A DNA stretch of 64,000 nucleotides, taken from contig NC_053390.1 of assembly GCF_905171765.1 (NCBI RefSeq), positions 333,962,294 to 334,026,293 of the forward strand, read 5' to 3'. This document shows, in pieces, positions 20,294 through 31,460 of the stretch; the first letter of the stretch is position 1; every line of letters begins with the position of its first letter. This DNA is from Bufo bufo. Its lineage: Eukaryota > Chordata > Amphibia > Anura > Bufonidae. A program made the position numbers and the translations under genes. The notes under the pieces were generated by a model that saw only the letters and a list, made by a program, of their open reading frames with translations, made no database searches and was not told the DNA's origin.

Positions 20294-22103
20294 GTCAGCC
20301 GTTTAACCCTTTCCATACCGCGGTCCGTACGGAGCCCCCCTCCTTGCCCTTCCCCGTCTGCTCAGTTGTGGCAGACTGGGAAGGTTCCCATGGCAACAGG
20401 ACGCCTTCTCAGGCATCCTGCTGTCCATGGTGCTGAACAGATCTGTGCTAAAGGCATAGATCTATTCAGACAAAGTGTAAGTAAAATACAGTACAATACA
20501 CTATATATTGTACTGTACTGTAATATACAGACATCAGACACACTGGATCTTCAAGAACCAAGTGGGTCTGGGTCAAAAAAAAATTAAAAAATTTGAAAAA
20601 AGTAAAGATAAAAAAACACATTTATCACTGAATAAAAATTAAAAAAATAAAATACACTACACATATTAGGTATCGCCGCGTCCGTAACGACTTGATCTAT
20701 AAAACCGTCATGTTACTTTCCCTGCACGGTGAACGCCATAAAAATAAAAAAATAAAAACTATGAGAAAATTGAAATTTTGCCCACCTTACTTCCCAAAAA
20801 AGGTAATAAAAGTGATCAAAAAAGTAGCATGTACGCCAAAATAGTACCAATCAAACCGTCATCTCATCCCGCAAAAATCATACCCTACACAAGATAATCG
20901 CCCAAAAACTAAAAAAACTATGGCTCTTAGACTATGGAAACACTAAAACATGATTTTTTTTGTTTCAAAAATGAAATCATTGTGTAAAACTTACATAAAT
21001 AAAAATAAAGTATACATATTAGGTATCACCGGGTCCATGACAACCTGCTCTATAAAAATACCACATGATCTAACCTGTCAGATGAATGTTGTAAATAACA
21101 AAAAAAAAACTGAGCCAAAAAAGCTATTTCTTGTTACCTTGCCTCACAAAAAGTGTAATATAGAGCAACCAAAAATCATATGTACCCTAAACTAGTACCA
21201 ACAAAACTGCACCCTATCCCGTAGTTTCTAAAATGGGGTCACTTTTTTGGAGTTTCTTCTTTGACATGGTGTCAAAAAAAACAGTCCAGCAAAATCTGCC
21301 TTCCAAAAACCATACGGCGCACCTTTCCCTCTACGCCCTACTGTGTGCCCGTACTGTAGTTTATGGCCACATATGGTTTACGGCCACATATGGGGTGTTT
21401 CTGCAAACTACAGAATCGGGTCAATAAATATAGCATTTTGTTTGGCTGTTAACCCTTGCTTTGTTACTGGAAAAAATGGATTAAAATGGAAAATTTGACA
21501 AAAAAATCTAAATTTTGAAATGTTATCACCATTTGCCATTAACTCTTGTGGAACACCTAAAGGGTTAACGACTTTTGTAAAATCAGTTTTGAATACCTTG
21601 AGGGGTGTAGTTTCTAGAATGGGGTTGGTTTCTATTATGTAAGCCTCACAAAGTGACATCAGACCTCAACTGGTCCCTAAAAAGTGGGTTTTTGAAAATG
21701 TATGAAAAATTTCAAGATTTGCTTCTAAACTTCTAAGCCTTGTAACATCCCTCAAAAATAAAATATCATTCCCAACTTGATCCAAATATGAAGTATACAT
21801 ATGGGGAATGTAAAGTAATAACTATTTTTTGGAGGTATTACTATGTATTATAGAAGTAGAGAAATTGAAACTTGGAAATTTGCAATTTTTGGTAAATTTG
21901 GTATTTTTTTATAAATAAAAATGATTTTTTTTTACTTCATTTTACCAGTGTCATGAAGTACAATATGTGACGAAAAAACTATCTCAGAATGGCCTGGATA
22001 AGTCAAAGTGTTTTAAAGTTATCAGCACTTAAAGTGACACTGGTCAGATTTGCAAAAAATGACCAAGTCCTTAAGGTGAAATAGGGCTGAGTCCTTAAGG
22101 GGT
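20294..22103. repeat. AT-rich dispersed repeat with internal duplication, no gene
   Basis: The segment holds two diverged copies of a module with the phrase ACATATTAGGTATC (20662 and 21014) followed by blocks of TAAAAAAA. It then contains AAAATGGGGTCACTTTTTTGG and GAATACCTTGAGGGGTGTAG phrases and ends ...GAGTCCTTAAGGGG at 22103, just before TTAA and the next 105-bp repeat unit. The right end therefore looks like a TTAA-flanked terminus. The matching left terminus at ~12916 is not clear. Open frames here are short and lack family features. Confidence 0.65.
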
Positions 22104-22461
22104 TAATAGCAGAATAGAACAACAGTATCTAAAGGGTGTATCTCACAATGACATATGCAGCAAACGCTGCAAAATTTATTTTTTTGCCCTAAATGGGTGT
22201 TTTTTTTAATAGCAGAATAGAACAACAGTATCTAAAGGGTGTATCTCACACGTACAGATGCAGACTAGGCCGCAAATTAAGATTTTTGCCCAAAATGGGT
22301 GTTTTTTTTTAAATAGCAGAATAGAACATCAGTATGTAAAGGGTGTATCTTACAATGACAGATGCAGCAAAGGCTGCAATATTAACTATTTTGCCCAAAA
22401 AGGGTGTATTTTAAAACCCAGAAAATTATAGCTGTATTTCTAGCTTAAATTGCACACTGAC
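22104..22461. repeat. ~105-bp tandem repeat block, part 2
   Basis: Three to four units with TAGCAGAATAGAACAACAGTA and GGTGTATCTCACA phrases (22107, 22212, 22315). The last unit is interrupted by the MITE at 22465. Confidence 0.85.
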
Positions 22462-22464
22462 TAA

Positions 22465-22963
22465 GGCTACTTTCACACTAGCGTTCGGAGCGGATCCGTC
22501 TGATGTTTCATCAGACGGATCCGCTCCGATAATGCAGGCGTTCGCATCCGTTCAGAACGGATCCGTCTGCATTAAAACTTAGAAAATTTTCTAAGTGTGA
22601 AAGTTGTCTGAGCGGATCCGTTCAGACTTTACATTGAAAGTCAATGGGGAACGGATCCGCTTGAAGATTGAGCCATATTGTGTCATCTTCAAGCGGATCC
22701 GTCCCTATTGACTTTACATTGTAAGTGTGGACGGATCCGCTTGCCTCCGCACGGCCAGGCGGACACCCGAACGCTGCAAGCAGCGTTCAGGTGTCCGCTC
22801 ACTGAGCGGAGCGGAGGCTGAACGCTGGCAGGCGGATGCATTCTCAGTGGATCCGCCTCCACTGAGAATGCATTGGGGCCAGACGGATGCGTTCGGGGCC
22901 GCTCGTGAGTCCCTTCAAACGGTGCGCACGAGCGGACACCCGAACGCTAGTGTGAAAGTAGCC
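22465..22963. mobile_element. Harbinger-like MITE (499 bp) with TAA duplication
   Basis: Terminal repeats GGCTACTTTCACACTAGCG and its complement frame the element, with TAA on each side (22462-22464 and 22964-22966). A related uninterrupted site, CACACTGACTAATGCTGC at 23262-23280, shows the pre-insertion state with a single TAA. A TWA 3-bp duplication is a PIF/Harbinger property. The interior is built from repeated ACGGATCCGT-type motifs and small hairpins and encodes nothing. Confidence 0.88.
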
Positions 22964-22966
22964 TAA

Positions 22967-23380
22967 TGCGGCAGAAGGCCCCAGATGGAGGGTATTGCCA
23001 AAAATGGGTGTTTTTTGAAAGCCAGAAAATTTTTGAAGTATTTTAAGCTTGTTTTTAACAATCACAGATGCAGCAAAGGCAGCAATATTAAGTATTTTGC
23101 CCAAAAAGGGTGTGTTTTTTTACTAACAGAATGTGACAGCAGTATATAACGCTTGAAGTTCACATGTGCAGATGCAGCAAGGGTTGTAAAATTGTATATT
23201 TTGCCCAGAAAGGGTGTTTTTTAAAAACCTGAAAATTATAGCTGTATTTCTTGCTTAAATTGCACACTGACTAATGCTGCAAAGGCACCAGATGGAGGGT
23301 ATTGCCAAAAATGGGAATTTTTTTTAAAACCAGATTATTATTGCAGTATTTCAAGCTTGGATTTGAATGTCACAAAATCA
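22967..23380. repeat. ~105-bp tandem repeat block, part 3 (diverged)
   Basis: These units share GCCAAAAATGGGTGTTTTTT, CAGATGCAGCAAAGGC and CAGATGGAGGGTATTGCC. It includes the empty-site relative used to date the MITE insertion. Confidence 0.75.
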
Positions 23381-23907
23381 CATATGCAGTGCTGGTGCAC
23401 TGAGCTTGCATAAAATGGCTGCCGCCCACCGAACTAACAGATAGATAAAAGTTGTTTTTCTCTGTCACCGGGCTCAGGGCAGGGTGAAAAAATTGTGCAC
23501 TGCACCCACACAACTAAATCTATGTAGATGTAGATGTAGAGTTCAATTGGTGTTCTGATTAAAGATTCTGTCCTATTCTCTCCCTCACAGTAGCAGCATC
23601 CTATCCCTGCATTAAGCACAGCAGAGTAACGTGCAGCGCTACGTGACTCCAGCTTATATAAAGGCTGGGTCACATGCTGCAATGGCCAATCACAGGCAGC
23701 ATGGCTGTGATGGCTTCTAAGGGCACACAGTTAAACGGTTGTTGATTGGCTGCTCTGCAGCCTTTCAAAAAGCGCCAAGAAATCACTGAACACCGAACCC
23801 GAACCCGAATTTTTTCTGAAATGTTCGGGTTCGGGTCTGGGGTCCAAAAATCCCAAAGTTCGGTACGAACCCAAACTTTACAGTTCGGGTTCGCTCAACC
23901 CTAGTCA
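23381..23907. repeat. Dispersed repeat ending in TTCGGGTTCG / GTTCGCTCAACCCTAG
   Basis: There is no gene here. The terminus near 23904 (GAACCC motifs, then CGCTCAACCCTAG) resembles the hAT-like ends found at 45502 and 49417 and the fragment at 62975. It may be the right end of a large element of that family. The matching left end was not established. Confidence 0.5.
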
Positions 23908-24057
23908 CTATTTCTATCAGTGGTTAACAAAATAGGTTATCAATCTATGTGGAAGCAGAAGATAATATAAAATGAGACAGTTCTTTCACTCTATAGTAGA
24001 ATCTTGGCCCACTGCACTGTTAAGTACATTATTGCTGACACTAACATTGAGCTGCAA

Positions 24058-24225
24058 GGCTGAGTTCACACTTTAGTTATTTGGTCAGTTAATTCCAGCA
24101 GTTATATATGGTGAACCAAAATCAGGAGTCATTCCTAGTTTCACATAAGGTATCATGATAAGATCTTCACATGTTCTAAGTTTTTGACCCGTAACTGACC
24201 TAATAAGTGACGTGTGAACTGAGCC
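24058..24225. mobile_element. Small Harbinger-like MITE (168 bp)
   Basis: Ends GGCTGAGTTCACAC and GTGTGAACTGAGCC are inverted repeats, and the interior has a second inverted pair, GGTCAGTTA/TAACTGACC. The flanks are CAA on the left and TAA on the right, so the 3-bp duplication has one mismatch. It is related in end sequence to the GGCTACTTTCACAC family. Confidence 0.6.
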
Positions 24226-24679
24226 TAAGAGTGATGCCTGTCACCTGCCTGTTATACTGGTGCACAGTAACTGTTTCACTTTCAGAAAGGATTGGCTATG
24301 CATGTTGCGTGCAATATGGTGGAATTGGGTTTGAGGAACAGGTTTGTTGATGTTAGCTGGGTGTTGATGCTAGTTGGAATACTGTAGTAATCTATTTCTA
24401 TCTGTAGGTTTATGGTAAAACTTGTGATGCAGTCTTTGCCGTCTTTAAGAATCAAAGTATCTAGGAAATTCATAATGCTGATGTCATGGTGCAATGTTAA
24501 TCGTAATTCCAGGTAAATTCAGTTGGAAGCAGAATGAAATTATAGGAGGTGATCTAGTGTGCAGGGCCGGACTGGCCTGCCGGGATACCGGGAAATTTCC
24601 CGTTAGGCCGGCAGGCCTGAGTGCCGCAAGGCCGTGGCCCTGGTGACAAGTGGGGGCGGCCGGCGGCAGGGCACAGCAG

Positions 24680-24880
24680 GAGATGAGCGCTTCCATTGTG
24701 GAAGCGCTCATCTCCATAGTCATCTGTATCGCCGTCCTCAGGACGGCGATACAGATGTCTATGCTACGGCAGGGGAGGGAGAGGTGTGTCCCCTCCTGTT
24801 CCTCTGATAGGCTGCCAGCACTATGCCGGCAGCCTATCAGAGGCCGGTGCAGGCGGCGCGAATCGCGCCGCCTGAGCTGT
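24680..24880. repeat. Series of strong hairpins in the hAT-like element
   Basis: Perfect stems follow in order: GATGAGCGCTTCCA...TGGAAGCGCTCATC (24682-24714), CATCTGTATCGCCGTCCT with its complement (24721-24757), CTCTGATAGGCTGCC with its complement (24802-24842), and GGCGGCGCGA/TCGCGCCGCC (24852-24873). They are structural repeats, not genes. Confidence 0.85.
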
Positions 24881-24961
24881 ATAGCGAGGGACACAGGCTG
24901 GAAGAGGCCTGCATCGCATCGCTGGAGGTAAGTACAAGTGGTTTTTTTCTTTTTTATATAG

Positions 24962-25760
24962 GTACAATACTGGATCATGATGGGGGGGCTACTGGAACAT
25001 GATAAGGGGGGGCTACTGGCACATAAGGACGACTACTGGCACATAAGGGGGTCTACTGGCACATGATGGGGGCTACTGGCACATGATAAGGGGGACTGCT
25101 GGCACATGGGGGGCTATTGGCACATGATAAGGGGGCTACTGGCACATGATAAGGGGCGGCTACTGGCACATAAGGGGGCTACTGGAACATTATAAGGGAG
25201 GCTACTGGCACATAAGGACGACTACTGGCACATAAGGGGGGCTACTGGCACATGATGGGGGGCTACTGGCACATGATAAGGGGGGGCTACTGGCACATTA
25301 TAAGGGGGCTACTGGCACATGATAAGGGGCGGTTACTAGCACATCATAAGGGGCGGCTACTGGCACATAAGGGGGCTACTGGAACATGATAAGGAGGGGC
25401 TACTGGCTCATAAGGATGACTACTGGCACATAAGGGGGGCTACTGGCACATGATGGAGGGCTACTGGAACATGATAAGGGGGGCTACTGGCACATAAGGA
25501 TGACTACTGGCACATAAGGGGGGCTAGTGGCACATGATGGGGGCTGCTGGCACATGATAAGAGTGCTACTGGCACATAAGGGGGCTATTGGCACATGATA
25601 TGGGGGCTACTGGCACATAAGGGGGGCTACTTGCACATGGGGGGGCTATTGGCACATGATAAGGGGGCTACTGGCACATAAAGGGGGTACTGGCACATAA
25701 GGGGGGCTACTGGCACATGATAAGGGGCGGCTATGGGGGCACATCTTACTGGCACATGAT
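24962..25760. repeat. Minisatellite built on CTACTGGCACAT
   Basis: About thirty irregular units of 20-30 bp, all variants of GGGGGCTACTGGCACATAAG or the same with CATGATAA. The plus strand is purine/G-rich. Open frames across it have no meaning. Confidence 0.92.
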
Positions 25761-27114
25761 TGGGGGCATCTATTGGGGCACTTATTACTGGCAGATTATT
25801 GGGTGGCACTATAGGGGCATCTACTGAGGCTATAAAGAAGGGGTATTTTATATGGGGGGCTCTGTATAGGGGCATTTTATACTGGGACACATTATGGTGG
25901 GTACTATGGGGAAGGGGGGAGGAGCACTATGGGGTCATCTACGGGGGCACTGAGAAGGGGTATTTTATATTGGCACATTATGGGAACATTAGCTCAACTG
26001 GGGGCATTACAAAGGAGAATTATTACTACTGGGGGGGCATTATGGTCGGCTTTATTACTTCCCCATGGTATGAGCCCCTAGTAGCAGCAACGGCCTCTCT
26101 CTGCTCTGCTATCCCTCTGCCCATTCTCCAAATCCTTATTATGAAATCTTTCTCATTAGGATAAAACACAACATCAGCTCCACCGAGCCCCGCAGCCAAA
26201 GTGGTGAAGTGGTGTCCGAGATCCCCAAGGGCCAAGCCAAGTAATTGTAAGTTTTCATGTGAAATATGTTTGTTTGTAGTTGATCTTTATTATCGATTTT
26301 ACATTGCAGATTTTATTTTTATTTTTTGCAGCATATGGGTGAGTTTTATAAATATTTTTATTATTTGGTCGAAAGGCTCATTGGGGGAGGGGGGATTGTA
26401 ATAGGACTGCCGTAGAATATCTAAAATAGCTGGTCAAGTAAAATGTTGCATGCAACAATCATTAAATAGGTGGCCAACAAAAAAGAGGCGGGTCAAAGGG
26501 CGTGGTAAAACACTGTCTGAGCATGCTGAGAGTTGTAGTTTTGCAACAGTCGGAGGCATCCTGGTTGGGAAAACACTGTGATAATATGAACATTGGTGGT
26601 TCTACAAAAGAGCTATTGTGGGGCAAAGTTCATATTCGTGTTTACACACATGCTTTAAAATGAATTCTTTCCCCTTTTATAAACAAGTAAATAATGACGC
26701 AATGCTGTGGGGCTGGTATGCAACTTTTTCCAGGGCTGGTTTTTATCCCCAGTCCGGCCCTGCTAGTGAGCTGCCACAGACACAAAATATATATTTATAT
26801 ATATCGATACCAGCTGTTTCAATATTGTTGGAACAGTGGTTCGGAGTAGATATGGCCCGCCTCAAAAATTGCCATAAAGATGTTAGCATAACTTAGAGCC
26901 ACATTAGATCCCGTAGCAGTTCTGATTTTGAAGGTATAATTGGTTCCCAAATAGAAACAAGTTATTGGTAAGTATGATCTCAAGGAGGTCTGACAAAGGT
27001 GTTTCACTATTTGGGAAAAGGAGTGAGAGTCCAAAAAATGTTGAACAGATAGGATTTATGAATACTATAAAAAACCTCAATCCTCTCACTTCTGACTCCA
27101 TCTTAGTAACATAG

Positions 27115-27940
27115 GATGTCTACTGGGGCGTGCCAACAGGGGTGCGGGGTTTTGGTGGTCCGCCCGCGGTGCCCGCTCTCAGGGGATGCCAGAACCCAGA
27201 AGCAATGAGCGCTTCCATCAATACAGATGGAAGTGCTCATTGCTGGAGCGCCAGGGATAATTCTCTCACTGACAGCTCAGCTCCCTGTGCCCAGTCTCTC
27301 CCGCACTGAATAGTGAAGCAGGAAGCCTTCTGCTCCCTGATCACTCTGCCGGCTTGTGTGAGAGGAACCTGCAGCCTGGGAATCTGCCTGTGCTCCTCCC
27401 ACACAGTGCTGCAGAGCGATCTGTGTCTGCAGGGGGAGAGCTGGATCTGAGCATCAGGAATGGGACAAGGTGAGTAGTTACAGTTTTTTGTTGTTTTTGT
27501 AATACAGAGGGGGCACAGAAGGCATTACTACTATAAAGGGGGCACAGAGGGCATTCCTACTATAAAGGAGGCACAGAGGGCATTCCTACTATAAAGGGGG
27601 CACAGACGGGATTACTACTATTAAAAAGGGGCACAGATGGATTTACTACTATAAAGGCAACACAGAGGGCTTTACTACTGTAAAGGGGGCACAATGGGCC
27701 TTACTACTATGAAGGGGCATAACTGTTATGGGGCACAAATAGGGCATTACTACTGTGAAAGGGACACAGAGAGGGCATAACAACTGTGAAAGTTGTACAA
27801 TGAGGGCAATACTACCGTGAGTGGGTAAAACTTTTTAAAGTATTTAGAGTATTGGGGGGGGGGGGTCCAGAGAAAGGACCTCTCTTGGATGCCAAACACC
27901 TTAGGCAGGCCACTCAATGTCTGTAGTCTATATACTTCCA
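27115..27940. repeat. Insertion with second G-rich minisatellite
   Basis: GC-rich unique-looking DNA (27120-27470) is followed by a minisatellite at ~27500-27800 whose units (about 30 bp) read GGGGCACAGAGGGCATTACT. It separates the two inverted PLE3 fragments. The ends and target duplication were not identified. There is no credible ORF. Confidence 0.65.
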
Positions 27941-27944
27941 TACA

Positions 27945-28079
27945 ACATGAAAAGGCGATCCTATCTGTTTTAAGGCTCTCACTCCTTTTCTCATATAGCA
28001 GAACAATTTTGCCTTGACGTCCTAGAGATCATACTTACCAATAACGTATTTCTATTTCAGGACCAATTATACCTTCATC
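27945..28079 (+). pseudogene. PLE3 RT fragment, opposite orientation
   Basis: The plus strand repeats, in inverted relation, the segment seen on the minus strand at about 26925-27060: CTCACTCCTTTTC, ATCATACTTACCAATAAC and CAATTATACCTTC are shared. In one frame it gives IILTNNVFLFQDQLYL, the stretch before RT motif B. So PLE3 too is a head-to-head pair. The fragment is cut off by the hAT remnant at 28080. Confidence 0.65.
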
Positions 28080-29145
28080 ATCATCAGCAGCAGCAGCCTC
28101 TTTCTCTTCCTACACCACCGACTCCTCATCCTCCTCCAGTGGTAGCTGCTCATCCTCCTCCATGAGACTATCTCTGTGTAGGTCCCCAAAAGCTACAGGG
28201 TGGCAAGAAAAATGCATAACCTATTCTTCTTCCACCTTCCCTTGTTGCATCAGCATGGGCGTCTGCTCTAAGATCAGGGGAATAAAATATCTGATGCCGC
28301 AGTTGTCCCTACTGACATATCTAGTGGCCTCTTCGAAGGGCCTGAGTATGTGACAGGCATCTTGGAAGAGCTGCCACCGTCTGATCTCAAAACAACAAAT
28401 ACTACCTGCTGAGGTGATCTGGTGCATGACAAAATTATCCACCGCTTTACGCTCCTCATACAGATGTTCTGGCATATGCAAGATGGAATTCCAGAAAGTT
28501 GGAATGTCGCAGATCAAGCAGTAGAATTGCAGACCATTCTGTCACTGCAAATCCAGGAAGACATTCCTTGCCATATAAGAATGGCTGAAATGTGAGGATA
28601 GTCTCCTGGACATGACTAGAACCGTCTGCAAGCCAGTTTATTTTTTCAAAGAGTGTTGCGTTACTATATTGATCATGTGTGCCATGCAGGCAGAATGTAT
28701 TATTGTCCCAAAATGCAGCATGACCACAATGTTCCTGCCATTGTTGCTGACTACCTTGCCCATTTGGAGATGGTGAGGAGAAATGCTTGACACACTTTAG
28801 CCAACCAAGCCGATCAGCTCAAACACAGCATGACAACTCTTTACTTTACACATATGATAGGAAGGAGGGGTAGTGGGAGTGATTCTTTGCCCTGCTGCTG
28901 TTGGGACCAGAGGAGCAGGACATGGAGAAGGCGGATAAGTACCTGGTGTGGGAACCAGGCCAACACAAACGTGGAGGTGTCAAAAGAACCTGACCTTCTT
29001 GCTGCAGTGCTGCCTCGCTTTGAAAAACATTGACCCAGTGGGATAAGAAAGACATGTACTTTCTTTGCCCATAAAGGCTGCTCCAGGTGTTCACAGTGGT
29101 GTGTGCAGTGTCCCACTGCGTGATCGTGGGCACCGCAAACGTGTT
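28080..29145 (-). pseudogene. Decayed hAT transposase, C-terminal and middle part
   Basis: Minus-strand frames match the middle of the 4885-8099 hAT transposase. 29133-28846 contains DTAHTTVNTWSS and a following SHWVN segment, like TTDTWTS...AHWVN. 28517-28221 contains ICDIPTFWNSILHMPEHLYEE, the equivalent of SWNSTLHML. Frames change repeatedly and no piece exceeds 100 codons, so this is an old copy. The C-terminal dimerisation block is not recognisable. The N-terminal part resumes at 30246. Confidence 0.7.
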
Positions 29146-29302
29146 TTTATTATGCTTTAATGTTATTTAATATGACTGCATTTTGTACTTCATCTCCTGT
29201 CATATTCTCCCATGTCACAATGTGATTCTACCTGCAAGATCCTTTACAAAGGCCTAGTTAGGTTGCACTACACTTGTTTCTCCACAAGATGGGGCAGTAT
29301 CA

Positions 29303-29340
<38 letters not shown>

Positions 29341-30245
29341 CTTAGCTCAGACCTAAGTTAGGCAGTTCAGTTGAGATCAGTTCAGTTGAGAGTTCAGTTC
29401 AGTCCAGTTCTCTCATGAGCTTAGTCAGAAAGCAGCAGCAATGTATACCTGGAGGGAGGCCTATTCACAGCCTCTCTGCTCTGTCCCTGTCGGTTCCACA
29501 ATCCAGGGTTAAAGCCTGCAACTATTCTACCTAGAGGTGAGCAATTTACCACGTTTTATTCAAGACAAAGGATTAGCAAGACAGCCATTACTTGAGGGCT
29601 TACTAGGCACCTTTGTATCAGGTGTAGGAGACAGCATAAGGCATCCACACCTCCAGGTCAAACTCTGTGGACAGTCAGGCCAACTGTCAGAACAACATTC
29701 GAATAGAAGTTCCAGGATTTAGAAAAGCACCTTCAACCAAGGTTAGAACAAGTTTTGACCAGTGTAAGACTTTCATATTTTACAAGCCTAGTCTGAAGCA
29801 GTAGCTTTCTTATTCCTTACAGTAGCCTGTTTTTCACTGAGGACTTGCATTTCCCTTTCCCCATATGCATGAGAGATTGTGGTTAATGCCGGGCTGTATT
29901 AAGAGACTGTTTAATACTTTAGATGTACTGTTATCATGAGTTATCTTCAGTAAAGTTCCACCCTGGATTTCATCCTTCTTGTCTTAGTCTTCAATTCCTC
30001 AGTTAACACTACAGTAAATGGTTGTACCTCCATACAAAAGGTACTGGTGTCACGACTACAAGGGACCTTGCCATAGGCACATTAATACAGACCATCAAGG
30101 GCACCTCGACCACCATCTGGCCTGTGTCCCTTACACCAGAGTGTGCCCCAGAGAATCCTTGTGCCGTTCTCCTCTTCACTTATAAGAGCCTGCCCAGGGA
30201 CAACCTAACCGTGAGTAACCAGAACTGTATTTACCTCGGCCCACC
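29146..30245. mobile_element. Insertion of uncertain type (LTR-like) splitting the old hAT gene
   Basis: The ~1.1 kb between the two halves of the decayed hAT transposase has no recognisable protein. A pure (AT)n run lies at 29311-29339, and the right portion has an AGTAAAG-type signal (29951) and a run ending in TTCCTCAGTTAACACTACA that resembles the U5 end of an LTR. Boundaries are only approximate and no target duplication was found. Confidence 0.35.
29311..29339. repeat. (AT)n microsatellite
   Basis: About 14 uninterrupted AT dinucleotides preceded by a short GT run. Confidence 0.97.
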
Positions 30246-31460
30246 TATTGCTCACATCGTGACCTCACACATAATTCCCCTGCAAGGTCTAGCATACCGC
30301 ATGTGTACCTTGACGCATAGTGAGATTTGCAAGAAGCGGCCGACATTCTCCAGCACATTACAGTACAAGGCAGGGATGTCTTTATTGGAGAAATAATGCT
30401 GAGGAAGAGGAGGAGAAGTCTGAGGGGAGAAGCAGTAGGTGATAATGATAATGACAAGGACAAGGACACTGTACTGCATGCAGATGCGGCCTGGCTGCTG
30501 CAAAGGAGACTTGGAAAACGAGGGCACTCTTGTGCTAACTATGTTTTCCCACAATTACTAGTGATGCCACTTCATGTGGTTCAATAGAGATGTGGCACCT
30601 ATGTTTGTGTTTGAACACCTACGGCTTATTTAAATCCGCAGATCTTGCACAAAGTATTTGTCTGCGGAGAAAAAACTGCTAAAGGGGAGATAGATACTCA
30701 CCCAGAGCTAGTGGCAGCTGAGGTTGGCTAAGCTCTGACATGTTTTAAGCCTGCACCAACAGTATCACCAGTTCTGGAGCTGACTATAATAGAAGCAAAT
30801 CTGGCCCGCCAGTTTTTTGGGAGGTTCTGGCCATACATTGCTTCTTCTCTTTATTATCGCCTCTGTAGCTACTACCCTCCTACTCTGATGATATCTCCTC
30901 AGCACCCTGATCCAGATCACAGGTCCTGTCTAACACACGATCATCATCACCATCATCCATAACCTCCACACCATTTCTATCAAACTAGTCATGTGGGCTC
31001 CTTGGCCCCTCCAGACTCCCTTCTCTCTATTTGCCCTAGTGCCACTGTCACCACCACTGACCCCACCACCATCACTGTTACTAGAGGTGCCACTAGTACA
31101 ACTATCACCAACACAACTATGCATGGGGCCCTTTATCTCCCCCAAACCTTTTCCTCATGGCTGTCCAAGTAATAACTGTTCTCACAGGGACACTCTCTTG
31201 AATGTCTTCCATAGAGTGTGGTAAGGTTTTGTTGCCTCTTCTAAGGAATAAAGAAGGCACGGAGGAGGAGCAGGAGGAATACTGTGACCCCTGGCTCAAA
31301 GGAATGGTGTCAAGTGAAGGCACCACCTCATACCAGCCAAGAGAGGGGCACATACCTATTATCATAAATCATAATGTAGTTAATTCACTCTCGTTGTTTT
31401 TCCCCTGCCCTGCTGCGCTCCACGAATGCTGCCAGCTTGCTGATATCATGCTATTTTCCT
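30246..31460 (-). pseudogene. Decayed hAT transposase, N-terminal part
   Basis: The 30554-30252 frame contains HYFSNKDIPALYCNVLENVGRFLQ followed by KVH, which aligns by eye with the HYFSRRAIPSLHNQV...GKVH segment of the other hAT gene just before its catalytic start. Further upstream (31365-30930) the frames are acidic and Ser-rich, as expected of the N-terminal region, but the BED finger is not clear. Together with 28080-29145 this makes one old hAT gene. Confidence 0.6.

Larger units (their letters stand above)
24562..26762. mobile_element. hAT-like non-autonomous element with internal minisatellite (2.2 kb)
   Basis: It begins CAGGGCCGGACTGG and ends CCAGTCCGGCCCTG, perfect inverted repeats at the outermost 14 bp. 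It is flanked by 8-bp CTAGTGTG (24554-24561) and CTAGTGAG (26763-26770), a hAT-sized duplication with one mismatch. CAGGG-type ends also fit hAT. It carries no transposase. The interior holds nested GC-rich hairpins and a long G-rich minisatellite. It sits inside the decayed PLE3. Confidence 0.78.
24282..27110 (-). pseudogene. Old PLE3 RT fragments split by a hAT-like element
   Basis: Two minus-strand pieces flank the 24562-26762 insertion. The upstream piece (27101-26819) has ILTNNLFLFGNQLYLQNQ and then TGSNVALSYANIFMA in another frame, which correspond to the PLE RT motif B region. The downstream piece (24494-24282) has MNFLDTLILKDG, matching the segment that follows RT motif C in PLEs. The intervening motif C is lost or unreadable. 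There are several frameshifts and the copy is more decayed than PLE1 and PLE2. A partner fragment in opposite orientation lies at 27945-28079. Confidence 0.7.

Noticed and set aside
20156..20587. 143-codon frame starting at the PLE2 hammerhead-like motif
   Set aside because: It crosses the element end and the target duplication into an unrelated repeat, so it cannot be one gene.
4800..23905. One very large hAT element from the BED transposase to the GTTCGCTCAACCCTAG end
   Set aside because: TCACTAAT near 4830 and TCACTATT near 23905 are similar, but no matching terminal inverted repeat was found on the left.
25760..26164. 134-codon plus frame after the minisatellite
   Set aside because: Its first half is the degenerate GGGGGCAT repeat and the rest has no family features; it lies within the hAT-like element.
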